This document shows positions 53,887 through 62,946 of a stretch of DNA of 64,000 nt, piece after piece. Under the pieces are notes generated by a model that was not told the origin of the DNA, did no database searches, and was given only the letters and a program-made list of their open reading frames with translations. Every line of letters starts with the position of its first letter. The stretch's first letter is position 1. The stretch lies in assembly GCA_018266055.1 (NCBI GenBank), contig JAFDYT010000012.1:177879-241878 (forward strand), in the 5' to 3' direction. The translations under genes and the position numbers were made by a program. This DNA comes from Bacteroidota bacterium. Its GTDB lineage: Bacteria; Bacteroidota; Bacteroidia; Cytophagales; Cyclobacteriaceae.

Positions 53887-54498
53887 TTATTTCGATTTAG
53901 CATCAAGAAAATTCTTCAACTTTTCTCCACCCTTATAATCAGAGGCGTCGCGAAATTTCTTTTCCGGAAGGGTGTTCCAAAGGTCTTGTTCTTCGGGCGT
54001 AGTGAATCTGATCTTGCCTCGTTCGGCTACCCACACATTATAAATTACTTTGTCAGCACCCCAAAGGCTTTTCGCTTTTGAGAAAGCTCCGCCAGGAGAG
54101 CCTGCCTCCAGGCTTCCGGCATGCACATGTTGCTTGCCGCGTTTGGTAAGATGGTAAACCTCGTACCATTTTTTGTCAGGACCATCCTTCACGTCGTCAA
54201 TGAGGCTGTACACATTTTGATTTCCTTCGGTGGTTGGCGAGGCGGATACATCCTGTGTATCGACCACGTACAACGACACGCAGGTAAACCGACGGGTGAA
54301 GGCTTCCTTCGCCAGGATGTATGCCATTTCCAGGTTTGGCGCATGCACACAGCCTTCGTGTTGAAAGGGCTTCCCTTCTTTCGCCTGCACAAAGACTTCA
54401 AATGTGCCAAACTGATCAAGCGCTGTTTTGGCTTTGGTATCAGCTACTTGCGGAAGTCGGGCGACGCGTGGATCAAGAGATTTCATGAGATATAACAC
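53887..54498 (-). CDS. paaB: PaaB-like epoxidase subunit with duplicated domain
   Basis: PaaB is normally about 95 residues; this protein has 203. The first PaaB unit spans about 30-86 (FGTFEVFVQAKEGKPFQHEG to YVVDTQDV). A second unit spans about 108-163 (KKWYEVYHLTKRGKQHVHAG to VWVAERGKI). Both keep the E-V-F/Y, KxGK, H-G and AF-R/K pattern. PaaB bridges PaaAC units in the complex, so a tandem version could mimic a PaaB dimer. The likely start is the ATG at 54486 (MKSLDPRV) or the first ATG at 54498. Confidence 0.85.
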   Translation of the reverse strand: MLYLMKSLDPRVARLPQVADTKAKTALDQFGTFEVFVQAKEGKPFQHEGCVHAPNLEMAYILAKEAFTRRFTCVSLYVVDTQDVSASPTTEGNQNVYSLIDDVKDGPDKKWYEVYHLTKRGKQHVHAGSLEAGSPGGAFSKAKSLWGADKVIYNVWVAERGKIRFTTPEEQDLWNTLPEKKFRDASDYKGGEKLKNFLDAKSK

Positions 54499-54537
54499 AA
54501 CAAATATATTGGTTTATCCCGGTTATTATGAAGAGGG

Positions 54538-55254
54538 TTATTCCGGCACTTCGGTTGTGGTGTTTCCCTTGTCTTTCTTCTTCTTTTTCTTCCCCACCTT
54601 GATGGTAAAATCCAGATCGATGCCGTAGATGTTGAAGGTGTGCAGGTATTTTTTGGTGTAGTCGGGCTGCCAGATGTAAAAGAAATTTATTTTCTGGTTT
54701 TTGATGTACTCGTATTTCACGCCGGTGGCATTCTGCCACCAGTCAACACTCGTTGTGTTTTGGAGATCAACGAACGGTTCACCGTAGGCATACACATCAA
54801 GACGTTTGGTTATGGCATATCGGATTTTAACACGCGGCCTGAGATATGCACTCGAGCCGAAGTTGTTTTCGTCGTCGCCAAGGAAGTACTGATTTTGCCG
54901 TTGCACCATTGGCCTGAAGGAGAACTCGAATTTTCTCCATTTGGTCTGAGCTTCTATGCCCACGGCGTAGCGATGGTAGTGCCCCACATCCACTATTGAG
55001 GCATTGCGGTAGTCGAGGAAGAATTTGAAATGTTTGTTGATCTTGTACTCCATGGTAGCAAACAGGTACGAGCCGTAGTATTTGGTTACGTCTTTGGTTT
55101 CGCGAACGCGGTATTGCACGGAGGCCGCCCATCCTTTTTTGAAATCAAAAGTGCATGAACTGCCCAGCCAGATTTGGTTTTCGGCAAAGGTTTTTTGCGC
55201 TTCCACCCGACAGACGCTGATAAGAATAAAGAAGATGAGTACGACTTTGCCCAA
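54538..55254 (-). CDS. DUF2490-like outer-membrane protein
   Basis: The 238-residue protein has a signal peptide (about 1-19, CRVEAQ). DUF2490-type strands follow, such as FDFKKGWAASVQYRVRE, HFKFFLDYRNA and RVKIRYAITKRLDVYAYGEPF. The C-terminus is lysine-rich (GKKKKKKDKG). These are predicted barrels of unknown function. The divergent DUF4956 gene starts 72 nt away, sharing the promoter region, and CotH follows; this trio sits inside the split paa genes. Confidence 0.82.
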   Translation of the reverse strand: MGKVVLIFFILISVCRVEAQKTFAENQIWLGSSCTFDFKKGWAASVQYRVRETKDVTKYYGSYLFATMEYKINKHFKFFLDYRNASIVDVGHYHRYAVGIEAQTKWRKFEFSFRPMVQRQNQYFLGDDENNFGSSAYLRPRVKIRYAITKRLDVYAYGEPFVDLQNTTSVDWWQNATGVKYEYIKNQKINFFYIWQPDYTKKYLHTFNIYGIDLDFTIKVGKKKKKKDKGNTTTEVPE

Positions 55255-55326
55255 TTCCCTTTTATGTTACTGTAATGTTGCCTAATATAGGGCAAGGATA
55301 AATAAAATTTACTAACACAGGCAGAA

Positions 55327-55896
55327 ATGGAGCATTTATTCAATACAAATTTTTTGATTCGGATACTGATCGACATATTTTCCATGTTCATACTGGTGCG
55401 GCTGGTGTATCATACCATCTACAAGAAAAAGGACTTCTTCTTCACGTTTTTTCTATTCAACCTGGTGATATTTATTATCACCTACATGCTGCAGGCGGTA
55501 GAGTTTTCTGTCGGGGCAGCCTTCGGTTTATTTGCCGTCTTTTCGTTGCTGCGCTACCGCACCGAGAATATCTCTACCAAAGACATGACGTACTTATTTA
55601 TCGTGATTGCCTTGGGGCTGATCACGGCAATCAGCCGGGGAGATTACTGGGAGATCGCCGTGCTTGATGGCTTTATTATTATGTTTGTGTTTGCCCTTGA
55701 CGGGAACCTGTTGATCCGCAACGAGAAAGTACAACGCATTACCTACCGCGGCCTCGAATACATTGCACCGTCGGCAAAGCCTCAGTTTATCGAAGAGCTA
55801 AAGGCAAAGACCGGCCTGAACATTCACAAAATCTCGATTGAGAAAATTGACTTCATCAAAGGAACGGTAGAACTTAAGATTTACTACTACGATTAG
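55327..55896 (+). CDS. DUF4956 membrane protein
   Basis: The 189-residue protein has four to five hydrophobic helices (about 8-27, 34-54, 58-72, 88-104, 112-130). The conserved DUF4956 region reads FAVFSLLRYRTENISTKDMTYLF. A C-terminal cytoplasmic alpha/beta tail ends GTVELKIYYYD. DUF4956 genes are often found beside CotH and polyphosphate-polymerase-like (VTC) genes. Here CotH is the convergent neighbour with only 2 nt between stops, and no VTC gene is present in the window. Confidence 0.85.
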   Translation: MEHLFNTNFLIRILIDIFSMFILVRLVYHTIYKKKDFFFTFFLFNLVIFIITYMLQAVEFSVGAAFGLFAVFSLLRYRTENISTKDMTYLFIVIALGLITAISRGDYWEIAVLDGFIIMFVFALDGNLLIRNEKVQRITYRGLEYIAPSAKPQFIEELKAKTGLNIHKISIEKIDFIKGTVELKIYYYD

Positions 55897-55898
55897 AT

Positions 55899-57527
55899 TT
55901 AATTCTTAATCACCTTCGTGTAGCTCACTTCATTTTCCACCCTGGCTTTCAGAATGTAACAACCAGCCGGTGCACTCAGCGTGTAGTCTACTTGTTGTAA
56001 ACCATTGTCACCACTTGTTTTCGAAAAGCCGACCAGTTTGTTGCCCATCAGGTCGTAAAACTCAAACTGAGCTTCCGAGGGTGTTTTGCTTTTGTATTGT
56101 ATGGTGAAGGATGAGGTAAATGGATTTGGATAAACTTCTACGGATGAAGCAGCAGATACAGGTTCAACTGCCGTGTTGATCTGCGGAAGATTCGCGTCAA
56201 GCCAGATCATACGTTGGGTAACCCAATTCTTCAGCCAGTTCACTTCGTCAACAAAGGTTTGGCCTACGTAATAGTTGGGCCATACATAGGTGCCGAGAAC
56301 GGGCCACCGCACAAAATTTCGTTGCTGCGCCGAATCTACGGTCAACACATTGGCGATCGAGTCGATGTGGTCAAGCACGGCTTGTGTTTTGAATGGGCCA
56401 TTCCTTAGTTCTGTCCAGCGCGAAGCCACTCGGCTTACGAAGGCAGGGTCTTTAAAAAATTGATCCCACCAAAACGGAATGAGCCAATAGTCGCCGTTGC
56501 AGAGGTAATTGAAGTTGGTGACAAACCCCTCCGGGTTGCCCTGGGTGCAATAGTCGACATTACCGAAGCCTTCATTAAAATCCCAGATCGGGCCCATCGA
56601 GAGTTTGCCGCCTTTCGAGTCTTTGTCTTTGTAAAGAAACGTACTGAGCCGGTAGCCGTCGGCGTTTTTGGTTACTTCCATCATCAGCATGAAATCGACG
56701 AAGGAGCCGACGTCAATGTATTTGGCGTAGCCGTTGATGGGATCTTTGAAATTGCTGGACGACAGCGCGACTTCAAAGTTGTTTACGTATTGCTGGATGT
56801 ACGATTTCTGCTGACTTACAATGTCCACGTCTTGCGGGTAATCGTACAGAAAGTAGATGTATTGATTGTTGGACCGGTTAAGCGGAGGAAAAGCTGAAGC
56901 CCAACCGTCGCTGCCGCCACTGCCGGTGGTTTTGTCAATCTTAATAATATAGCCGCCTGTCACATCGTCGCCGCTTATGTCGGTAGTGGTCAGCTTGGCA
57001 ATGTTAACTCTGTTTTTGTCGCGCTTGATTTTTTCGAGGAGCACATACACCCCCTGGTAGTTGCCATTCAGCACCAGTTCGCAGTAGCGTACGCGCGACG
57101 CATAGCGGCCTTGCGCTCGGCCGAGGTGATAGGCAAGCGCATCGCGCATTAACGATTTGTCGTCGTAGGCGGCAAAAAGAATCCAATCGTCTTTGGCAGG
57201 CATGCCGAGCAGCGAAGCATCAATAGCGGCACCACTGGCATCGCGCACTTCCAGGCCGTAAGGCTTTTTGGGAAACGACTGTGAGCTTGATCCCCTGAGT
57301 TCGATTCCGATTTTTCCGTTGTAGTCATTAAACGCATCGGTCACGTGATTGATGTTGCCAGCACCGTTGTTGATGATCCCCATGTCGGCGGTAATTTTGG
57401 GTTCGTCGGGGATGGTTTGCCCATGCGTGTCGATTACAATGATGGGGAGATTCGACGACTTGAAATTTACCTGTGCACGCACGGCGACCGCTAAAAGGAC
57501 AAGACTTACAATCAGAGAATGTTTCAT
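55899..57527 (-). CDS. CotH-kinase-family protein with T9SS tail
   Basis: The ATG at 57527 (MKHSLIVSLVLLAVAV) gives 542 residues with a signal peptide. The CotH domain (about 85-420) has IELRGSSSQSFPKKPYGLEVRD, DWILFAAYDDKSLMRDALAY, GVYVLLEKIKRDKNRVNI and WDFNEGFGN. The last about 80 residues (EVYPNPFTSSF to EVSYTKVIKN) form a type IX sorting domain, so it is secreted. CotH proteins are protein kinases of spore coats or unknown extracellular kinases. It lies between paaA and paaB on the minus strand. Confidence 0.9.
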   Translation of the reverse strand: MKHSLIVSLVLLAVAVRAQVNFKSSNLPIIVIDTHGQTIPDEPKITADMGIINNGAGNINHVTDAFNDYNGKIGIELRGSSSQSFPKKPYGLEVRDASGAAIDASLLGMPAKDDWILFAAYDDKSLMRDALAYHLGRAQGRYASRVRYCELVLNGNYQGVYVLLEKIKRDKNRVNIAKLTTTDISGDDVTGGYIIKIDKTTGSGGSDGWASAFPPLNRSNNQYIYFLYDYPQDVDIVSQQKSYIQQYVNNFEVALSSSNFKDPINGYAKYIDVGSFVDFMLMMEVTKNADGYRLSTFLYKDKDSKGGKLSMGPIWDFNEGFGNVDYCTQGNPEGFVTNFNYLCNGDYWLIPFWWDQFFKDPAFVSRVASRWTELRNGPFKTQAVLDHIDSIANVLTVDSAQQRNFVRWPVLGTYVWPNYYVGQTFVDEVNWLKNWVTQRMIWLDANLPQINTAVEPVSAASSVEVYPNPFTSSFTIQYKSKTPSEAQFEFYDLMGNKLVGFSKTSGDNGLQQVDYTLSAPAGCYILKARVENEVSYTKVIKN

Positions 57528-57672
57528 TGAACTACACGTTGGGTAATTCAAAGATAAGGAGGAAAAAACAGATGTTATCTTCAGGTTAAAAGAAATCGAT
57601 GCCGCTTAACGAAAGCTCGTTTCTTGTGATTTGAAATTATCCTAAATTAGTAAGACACTTAATGTAATAGGC

Positions 57673-57909
57673 ATGAAATACCTGGAGTTTTTGTGGGCTA
57701 CGGATTGGCTTTCGCGCTATTACCCGAAATATTATGCCAGCGAGTTGATGCAACTTGCCGAAGATATTTTGAAATGGTTTGATGAAGAATTACCGGAAGA
57801 CAGCAGCACGCTGATTTACCTGAAGAGTTTGTATCACTCGCCCGACGAAGCGCTGGACGACATCAGCGATGAAATTCAATTGCTGACGGGCGCGAATAGC
57901 ACGAATTGA
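57673..57909 (+). CDS. Small acidic protein of unknown function
   Basis: The 78-residue protein is acidic and mostly helical, with aromatic residues in the first half (MKYLEFLWATDWLSRYYPKYY) and Glu/Asp-rich helices after. No family is recognised. It converges on paaA, with 15 nt between the stops. Composition and codon use look like the neighbours. It is called real on its clean start and position, not on homology. Confidence 0.55.
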   Translation: MKYLEFLWATDWLSRYYPKYYASELMQLAEDILKWFDEELPEDSSTLIYLKSLYHSPDEALDDISDEIQLLTGANSTN

Positions 57910-57924
57910 TTTTGAACCGATTGC

Positions 57925-58911
57925 TTACGCCAACGGTGTAATGTATTTGGCGGAGGGCGACTTCAGCGCTTCGCGCACCCAGCGGCCGCGCTCTTCGGCA
58001 ATGCGGCGAACTTCAAGCCGCTCTTTGTTGCACGGGCCATCGCCGTTGATCACTCGCTTAAATTCCTCCCAGTCGGGTTCGGTATATTCCCACTGACCGG
58101 TGGCTGTGTTTTTTCTGAGCAAGGGATCAGGAATAGTAAACCCAAGCTCCCAGATTTTAGGCACGTACATGTCCAAAAACTGATTACGCATTTCGTCGTT
58201 GGTTCCCATCTTCACCTTCCAACGCATCAGGATTTCGGTGTGCGCCGAGATCTTGTCGCTCGGCCCGAAGAAGTGCATCATCGGCGGCCACCAGCGGTTG
58301 AGCGCTTCCTGAAACATCGCGCGCTGCGCAGGTGTGCCGCTTGCCAGATAGATCACGCAATGATGTCCGTACTTCAAATGAAATGATTCTTCGGCGCAGA
58401 TACGATCCAGTGCGCGGCAATACGGTCCGTAGCTTCCTTTGGCGTTGGCCATCTGGTTGACGATTGCTCCGGCATCCACCAGCCATGAGATGAAACAGCA
58501 GTCGGCCCAGGTGAAGGTAGGGTAGTTGAAGATGTTGGAGTACTTCGATTTCCCCGAAATCAAATCGTCGATCATTTGTTCGCGTGGCTTGCCCAGCGTT
58601 TCGGCGGCGCTATATAATAATTGAGCGTGCCCTACTTCGTCCTGCACTTTCGCCATGAGCGACATCTTGCGCTTGAATCCCGGTGCGCGGGTGATCCACG
58701 TTCCTTCCGGCAAGGCGCCGATGATTTCGCTGTGCGCATGCTGCTCAATCATCCGGATAAGCTGTTTGCGGTAGAGCTGCGGCATCCAGTCGGTAGGCTC
58801 AATCTTTTCGCCGCGTGCGATGCGCGCTTCGAATGCTTCCAGCAAAATCGGGTCTTCGGTAGCAATGCTATCGGTCTTGATCCCTTCGAATGTGTTTCCG
58901 CCGCCGTACAT
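57925..58911 (-). CDS. paaA: 1,2-phenylacetyl-CoA epoxidase catalytic subunit PaaA
   Basis: The ATG at 58911 ([12 protein letters not shown]) gives 328 residues. The di-iron ligands lie in [25 protein letters not shown] and [15 protein letters not shown], as expected for PaaA. It inserts oxygen into the aromatic ring of phenylacetyl-CoA. A longer frame from 58941 has no family support. It is 3.4 kb away from paaB, unlike the usual tight paaABC order. Confidence 0.94.
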   Translation of the reverse strand: MYGGGNTFEGIKTDSIATEDPILLEAFEARIARGEKIEPTDWMPQLYRKQLIRMIEQHAHSEIIGALPEGTWITRAPGFKRKMSLMAKVQDEVGHAQLLYSAAETLGKPREQMIDDLISGKSKYSNIFNYPTFTWADCCFISWLVDAGAIVNQMANAKGSYGPYCRALDRICAEESFHLKYGHHCVIYLASGTPAQRAMFQEALNRWWPPMMHFFGPSDKISAHTEILMRWKVKMGTNDEMRNQFLDMYVPKIWELGFTIPDPLLRKNTATGQWEYTEPDWEEFKRVINGDGPCNKERLEVRRIAEERGRWVREALKSPSAKYITPLA

Positions 58912-59039
58912 AGTTGCACTATTGTTTATCAAAAATAACAAACAGAAAACAGAAACGGTATTCTTTTTTTACACGCGGCTCTGTCGCCTCAGCGACATCG
59001 TCAACCCAGACAGTCATCTATTTTTGAAGAAAAAACGTT

Positions 59040-59630
59040 ATGAAAAGGAATGTGATGACGACCCTCGTTGCGATGTGGATAGGGTCATTGTGTTTTGCAC
59101 AAAATACACCAAAGGGACTCATGATGGGAGAGGTGGCTCCTGATTTTACAGCCACCGATCAGTACGGAAAAAAGGTAAACCTGAAGTCGCTGCTGACTTC
59201 AGGCCCTGTAGTGCTGGTGTTTTACCGCGGCGAATGGTGCCCGTTTTGCAATAAATACCTGAAGCAACTGGAAGATTCCTTACCGCTACTCACCAAGCGC
59301 GGTGCACGGGTGGTTACCGTGTCGCCGGAGAAGTCGGAGAACATTGCCAAGACGGTGCAGAAAACAAAAGCGAGCTATTCCATCCTGCACGACGAGTCGC
59401 TTACTATCATGAAAGCCTATGACGTGGCGTATCCCGTGGATGACAAAACCATTCTGCGTTACAAACGATACGGCATCGACTTGCAGGCGGCCAACGGTGA
59501 AAACGGTGCGAACCTTCCTGTGCCCGCTGTGTACATTATCTCACCGAATGGAAAGATTGCCTATCGGTTTTTCAACTGGGATTACAAGATCAGGGCAAGT
59601 GTGAAAGTGATTCTCGCCAACCTTCAATGA
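59040..59630 (+). CDS. Secreted peroxiredoxin-like (AhpC/TSA) protein
   Basis: The 196-residue protein has a signal peptide (about 1-21, SLCFAQ). The thioredoxin fold carries the active site FYRGEWCPFCNKYLKQL near residue 62, a CxxC form found in the peroxiredoxin-like subgroup. Other markers are VAPDFTATDQYGKKVNL and VSPEKSENIAKT. It likely reduces peroxides in the periplasm. It converges on the beta-barrel gene with overlapping stops (7 nt). Confidence 0.88.
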   Translation: MKRNVMTTLVAMWIGSLCFAQNTPKGLMMGEVAPDFTATDQYGKKVNLKSLLTSGPVVLVFYRGEWCPFCNKYLKQLEDSLPLLTKRGARVVTVSPEKSENIAKTVQKTKASYSILHDESLTIMKAYDVAYPVDDKTILRYKRYGIDLQAANGENGANLPVPAVYIISPNGKIAYRFFNWDYKIRASVKVILANLQ

Positions 59631-60376
59631 AATAATCCCATCACCGTAAAGAACACACCGTTGTTTACCGGATAGGTATCGGGTGTGGTTGTGTACGCCA
59701 TCACAATGGTGGAGGCTCCGGCGCTCAGGTGAAGGTGATCGTTGATTTTCATGCGACTGTAAAAGACACTTGCGCCGGTAGAAAAGTAAACAGTGTTGTC
59801 GTGGTCGATGACTTTGTTGTTGTGCCATCCGCTCACGGTCACATCCCAATGGTTTTTGGAGTAGAGCAACCGAAGACGATTCACCCAGTCGCGATCTTCT
59901 TGTGCGATAGCCAGGTTGAAGAACACCGCGGTGTACTCGACGGAGAAACTGGAGGAAACCTTATACGTGTTGATCACAAAAGCGCTCAGGTCTGTTCCCT
60001 TGTCGGCAATGGAGTGCGATTGCTCGAAAATGAATCCGGCTTGTGGTGTGATCGTGAGCCGTTTGCCCACATGAAAGTTCTTGCGGATCATCGCCAGTCC
60101 GAAATTATTATCCGTCGTGTGATCGTACAAGTCAAACGCTTTGAAAACAACAAAACCCCACTGCTTGCGATCGTATTGATAAAAGAAATCGAGTGCCGGG
60201 TTGGGGCTGATGATTCTTCCGGAAAACATAAACTGCCCCTGGTTGTGCAAGCGCACGTTGAGCGACTGCTTGTAACGCTTTTCCTGTTTCTGCGTGCGCA
60301 CTGAATCGCGTGGTGCGGATTGCCCCTGCGCCAGTGCGGTGAAAAAACAAAGAATAATCAGTACAGTGTATTTCAT
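59624..60376 (-). CDS. Hypothetical outer-membrane beta-barrel protein
   Basis: The 250-residue protein has a signal peptide (about 1-18, ALAQGQ). Alternating strands follow, such as SLNVRLHNQGQFMFSGR, YQYDRKQWGFVVFKAF and KRLTITPQAGFIFEQ. No family is recognised. A predicted outer-membrane barrel is the best reading. It stands alone on the minus strand between the peroxiredoxin-like gene and the MocR regulator. Confidence 0.6.
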   Translation of the reverse strand: MKYTVLIILCFFTALAQGQSAPRDSVRTQKQEKRYKQSLNVRLHNQGQFMFSGRIISPNPALDFFYQYDRKQWGFVVFKAFDLYDHTTDNNFGLAMIRKNFHVGKRLTITPQAGFIFEQSHSIADKGTDLSAFVINTYKVSSSFSVEYTAVFFNLAIAQEDRDWVNRLRLLYSKNHWDVTVSGWHNNKVIDHDNTVYFSTGASVFYSRMKINDHLHLSAGASTIVMAYTTTPDTYPVNNGVFFTVMGLFH

Positions 60377-60534
60377 CTTTTTTTACGCAAAGAATCACCT
60401 TAATCCAGGGCAGATCAACCTGATTCTTGCCTGATTTCGGTGCAAAGCTCTCGTGTTTCAGCAAACTAAAACAGTTTCATTTTATTAAATCTTGACCAGA
60501 TCAGTTAGCTTTGAGCAAACAACAGTTTACACGA

Positions 60535-61968
60535 ATGAAAACAGTAGTAGCACGCGATCATAAATATACTACCGTAGCCGACCGTATCGGCAGGCTGATT
60601 GAAAACGGTGCGCTGAAGGTGGGCGACAAGCTTCTTTCGGTGCGTGCGCTCAGCAAAGAACAAGACATCAGCCTGAGCACGGCTTTTCAGGCGTATTATC
60701 ACCTCGAAGCACGCGGGTTAATTGAAGCAAGGCCGCAGTCGGGCTACTACGTTAAGTTTTCACCACGCCACGGACTGTCGTTACCCAAGTGTTGCGAACC
60801 CATCGACGAAGTGATGCCCGTAACACTCGACGACATGATCTCTACGGTGTATCACGATTTGCGCTCCGATAAATTAGTGCAGTTTTCTTTAGGTGCGCCC
60901 GACCATTCGTTGTTGCCGGCAGCGAAGCTCAATAAGTCGGTGATGCACGCCATCCGAAATGAAAAAGACAGCTGTCTGAATTACGAACACATTCAGGGCA
61001 ACGCCATTTTGCGCAAGCAGATTGCACGTCTTTCCTTCAACTGGGGTGGTGCATTGAGTGAAGAAGATATTGTAGTGACGGCCGGATGCATGGAGGCGCT
61101 CACGCTTTGTCTGAAAGCGACTACCAAACCCGGCGACGCGGTAGCGATTGAAAGTCCCACGTACTTCGGCATCTTTCAGGCTATGGAAAGCCTGGGCCTG
61201 AAAGTAGTGGAGATTCCGGCTAACCCCGAGACGGGTGTGGACCTCAACTACCTGGAGCGTGCCATCCCCCGGCATGATATTAAAGTATGTCTGTTTGTGA
61301 CCAACTTTAATAACCCCATCGGCTCGTGCATGCCCGACGACAACAAGAAGAAGCTGGTGGAGATGCTCGCCAAAAAGGAAATCCCCCTGATTGAAGACGA
61401 TATCTACGGCGAACTCTTCTTCGGGAAGACCCGACCGAAAACCTGTAAGGCGTTCGACAAGAAAGGATTGGTACTGCAATGCGGATCGTTTTCCAAATCG
61501 CTGGCTCCCGGTTACCGCATCGGGTGGGCAGTGCCCGGCCGCTTTAAAGAGCGCGTTACCCGCCTTAAGCGTATGAACAGTGTGGCTACCAATACGCTGG
61601 CGCAAACTGCTATCGCTCATTTCCTGCAAAACGGTCGCTACGAACTGCACCTTCGTCACCTGCGCAAAGCGCTGCATCAGCAATGTTTGCTTTACACGCA
61701 GGCCGTGACCGAATATTTCCCTGAAGATACCGGCATCACACGGCCACAGGGCGGCTTTGCACTGTGGATTGAGATGAACAAAAAGATCGATGCCTACAAA
61801 CTGCACAAGCGGGCGCTGAAGCACAACGTGGGCATTGCCCCCGGACAGATTTTCTCAACGCAAGGTCAGTTCAAGAACTATTTCAGGCTTAGCTACGGCT
61901 TGCCGTGGAGCGAACGCGTGGAAGACGGCATTCGCATACTCGGCGAGTTGGCGCGAAAGGGAGTTTAA
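60535..61968 (+). CDS. MocR-type GntR/aminotransferase-fold regulator
   Basis: The ATG at 60535 gives 478 residues; a TTG 24 nt upstream is possible. An N-terminal GntR winged helix (about 8-75, with LLSVRALSKEQDISLSTAFQAYYHLEARG) is fused to a class I aminotransferase domain (about 100-470). The PLP lysine is in CGSFSKSLAPGYRIGW near residue 320, and VTNFNNPIGSCMP is conserved. MocR proteins are PLP-sensing activators, often of vitamin B6, GABA or taurine genes. A -7 box TAGCTTTG lies at 60506-60513. Its target is not evident from neighbours. Confidence 0.9.
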   Translation: MKTVVARDHKYTTVADRIGRLIENGALKVGDKLLSVRALSKEQDISLSTAFQAYYHLEARGLIEARPQSGYYVKFSPRHGLSLPKCCEPIDEVMPVTLDDMISTVYHDLRSDKLVQFSLGAPDHSLLPAAKLNKSVMHAIRNEKDSCLNYEHIQGNAILRKQIARLSFNWGGALSEEDIVVTAGCMEALTLCLKATTKPGDAVAIESPTYFGIFQAMESLGLKVVEIPANPETGVDLNYLERAIPRHDIKVCLFVTNFNNPIGSCMPDDNKKKLVEMLAKKEIPLIEDDIYGELFFGKTRPKTCKAFDKKGLVLQCGSFSKSLAPGYRIGWAVPGRFKERVTRLKRMNSVATNTLAQTAIAHFLQNGRYELHLRHLRKALHQQCLLYTQAVTEYFPEDTGITRPQGGFALWIEMNKKIDAYKLHKRALKHNVGIAPGQIFSTQGQFKNYFRLSYGLPWSERVEDGIRILGELARKGV

Positions 61969-62038
61969 ACCCGTTCAATCCGGTTATTTACACGGATTCG
62001 TTCGTCTAAAAAAACTTTCCGGTGGGCTTTGGGGTTGT

Positions 62039-62046
62039 TATATTTG
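62039..62046 (+). promoter_or_regulatory. Putative -7 box of the superoxide dismutase gene
   Basis: TATATTTG fits the TAnnTTTG consensus, 23 nt before the start codon. No clear -33 element at the right spacing was found. Confidence 0.4.
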
Positions 62047-62069
62047 AATTACTAAACAAATAAAAGAAT

Positions 62070-62672
62070 ATGGCCTTTACACTTCCTGCGCTTCCTTATG
62101 CATTTAATGCACTGGAGCCTCACATTGATGCACGCACCATGGAGATACACCACGGCAAGCATCACAACGCATACGTTACCAATCTCAACAACGCAGTAGC
62201 CGGCAAACCGGAAGAAAACTTGAGCATCGAAGAGATCTGCAAAAACATTTCGAAATATCCGGTGGCCGTGCGCAACAACGGCGGCGGACACTATAACCAC
62301 AGTTTGTTCTGGACCATCATGGGTCCCAATGCGGGCGGCGCACCTACCGGCGCGTTGGCCGATGCCATCAACGCTGCGTTTGGCAATTTCGATGAATTCA
62401 AAACCAAGTTTGCCGCTGCCGGTGCTACACGCTTTGGCTCAGGCTGGGCCTGGTTGATCAAAGATGCGTCAGGAAAACTGGCCATCACCTCTACACCGAA
62501 TCAGGATAACCCGTTGATGGACATTGCCGAAGTAAAAGGCACACCCATTCTCGGTCTTGACGTATGGGAACACGCCTACTACCTGCACTACCAAAACCGT
62601 CGGCCCGACTATATCTCCGCATTCTGGAGTGTAGTAAACTGGAATGAAGTAGCTGCGCGCTTCGCGAAGTGA
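62070..62672 (+). CDS. Superoxide dismutase, Fe/Mn family
   Basis: The 200-residue protein has the full Fe/Mn SOD pattern: [18 protein letters not shown], the ligand histidine in [26 protein letters not shown], and the [19 protein letters not shown] signature with Asp and His ligands. It converts superoxide to peroxide and oxygen in the cytoplasm; no signal peptide is present. Metal preference cannot be decided from the sequence, so sodA versus sodB is left open. A terminator with flanking 7-nt repeats follows. Confidence 0.95.
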   Translation: MAFTLPALPYAFNALEPHIDARTMEIHHGKHHNAYVTNLNNAVAGKPEENLSIEEICKNISKYPVAVRNNGGGHYNHSLFWTIMGPNAGGAPTGALADAINAAFGNFDEFKTKFAAAGATRFGSGWAWLIKDASGKLAITSTPNQDNPLMDIAEVKGTPILGLDVWEHAYYLHYQNRRPDYISAFWSVVNWNEVAARFAK

Positions 62673-62684
62673 GGGAGAGGTGGC

Positions 62685-62712
62685 TAATAGTTATTTGTTA
62701 TTAGTTAATTGT
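62685..62712. repeat. 7-nt repeats of the GTTATT type
   Basis: Four heptamers, TAATAGT, TATTTGT, TATTAGT and TAATTGT, run without gaps just after the dismutase stop codon. They are partly complementary to the block at 62754-62781, so the two could fold together. Confidence 0.55.
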
Positions 62713-62753
62713 AGTGCTGAGTAAACGATACTGTCGGTGTCCTTGGGTTCCGC

Positions 62754-62781
62754 AAATAACTGATAACAATTAACTGATAAA
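62754..62781. repeat. 7-nt repeats of the ATAAC type
   Basis: Heptamers AAATAAC, TGATAAC, AATTAAC and TGATAAA run in a row just before the terminator. They are roughly the inverse complement of the block at 62685-62712 and resemble the repeats at 2945-2979. Confidence 0.55.
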
Positions 62782-62788
62782 AAAAACA

Positions 62789-62816
62789 AAAAGGCTTCCG
62801 TTGGGGAAGCTTTTTT
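62789..62816. terminator. Rho-independent terminator after superoxide dismutase
   Basis: GCTTCC (62794-62799) and GGAAGC (62805-62810) form the stem, extended by A/T pairs with one bulged G, and a T-run follows. Confidence 0.8.
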
Positions 62817-62869
62817 GTTTGTAACGGGTTTAGTAGTGGATGATAGTTTAAGTTTTTAATGCATTTAAC

Positions 62870-62896
62870 CGCGGAGGACGCAGAGGTTCGCAGAGA
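62870..62896 (+). repeat. Three 9-nt repeats of the CGCAGAGG type
   Basis: CGCGGAGGA, CGCAGAGGT and TCGCAGAGA are contiguous. The surrounding region (62,820-63,360) has no convincing gene. Confidence 0.45.
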
Positions 62897-62946
62897 AATT
62901 ATTCTTTCTTTCTAAAGGACACGGAACGCGCGCATTCTCCCTCACA

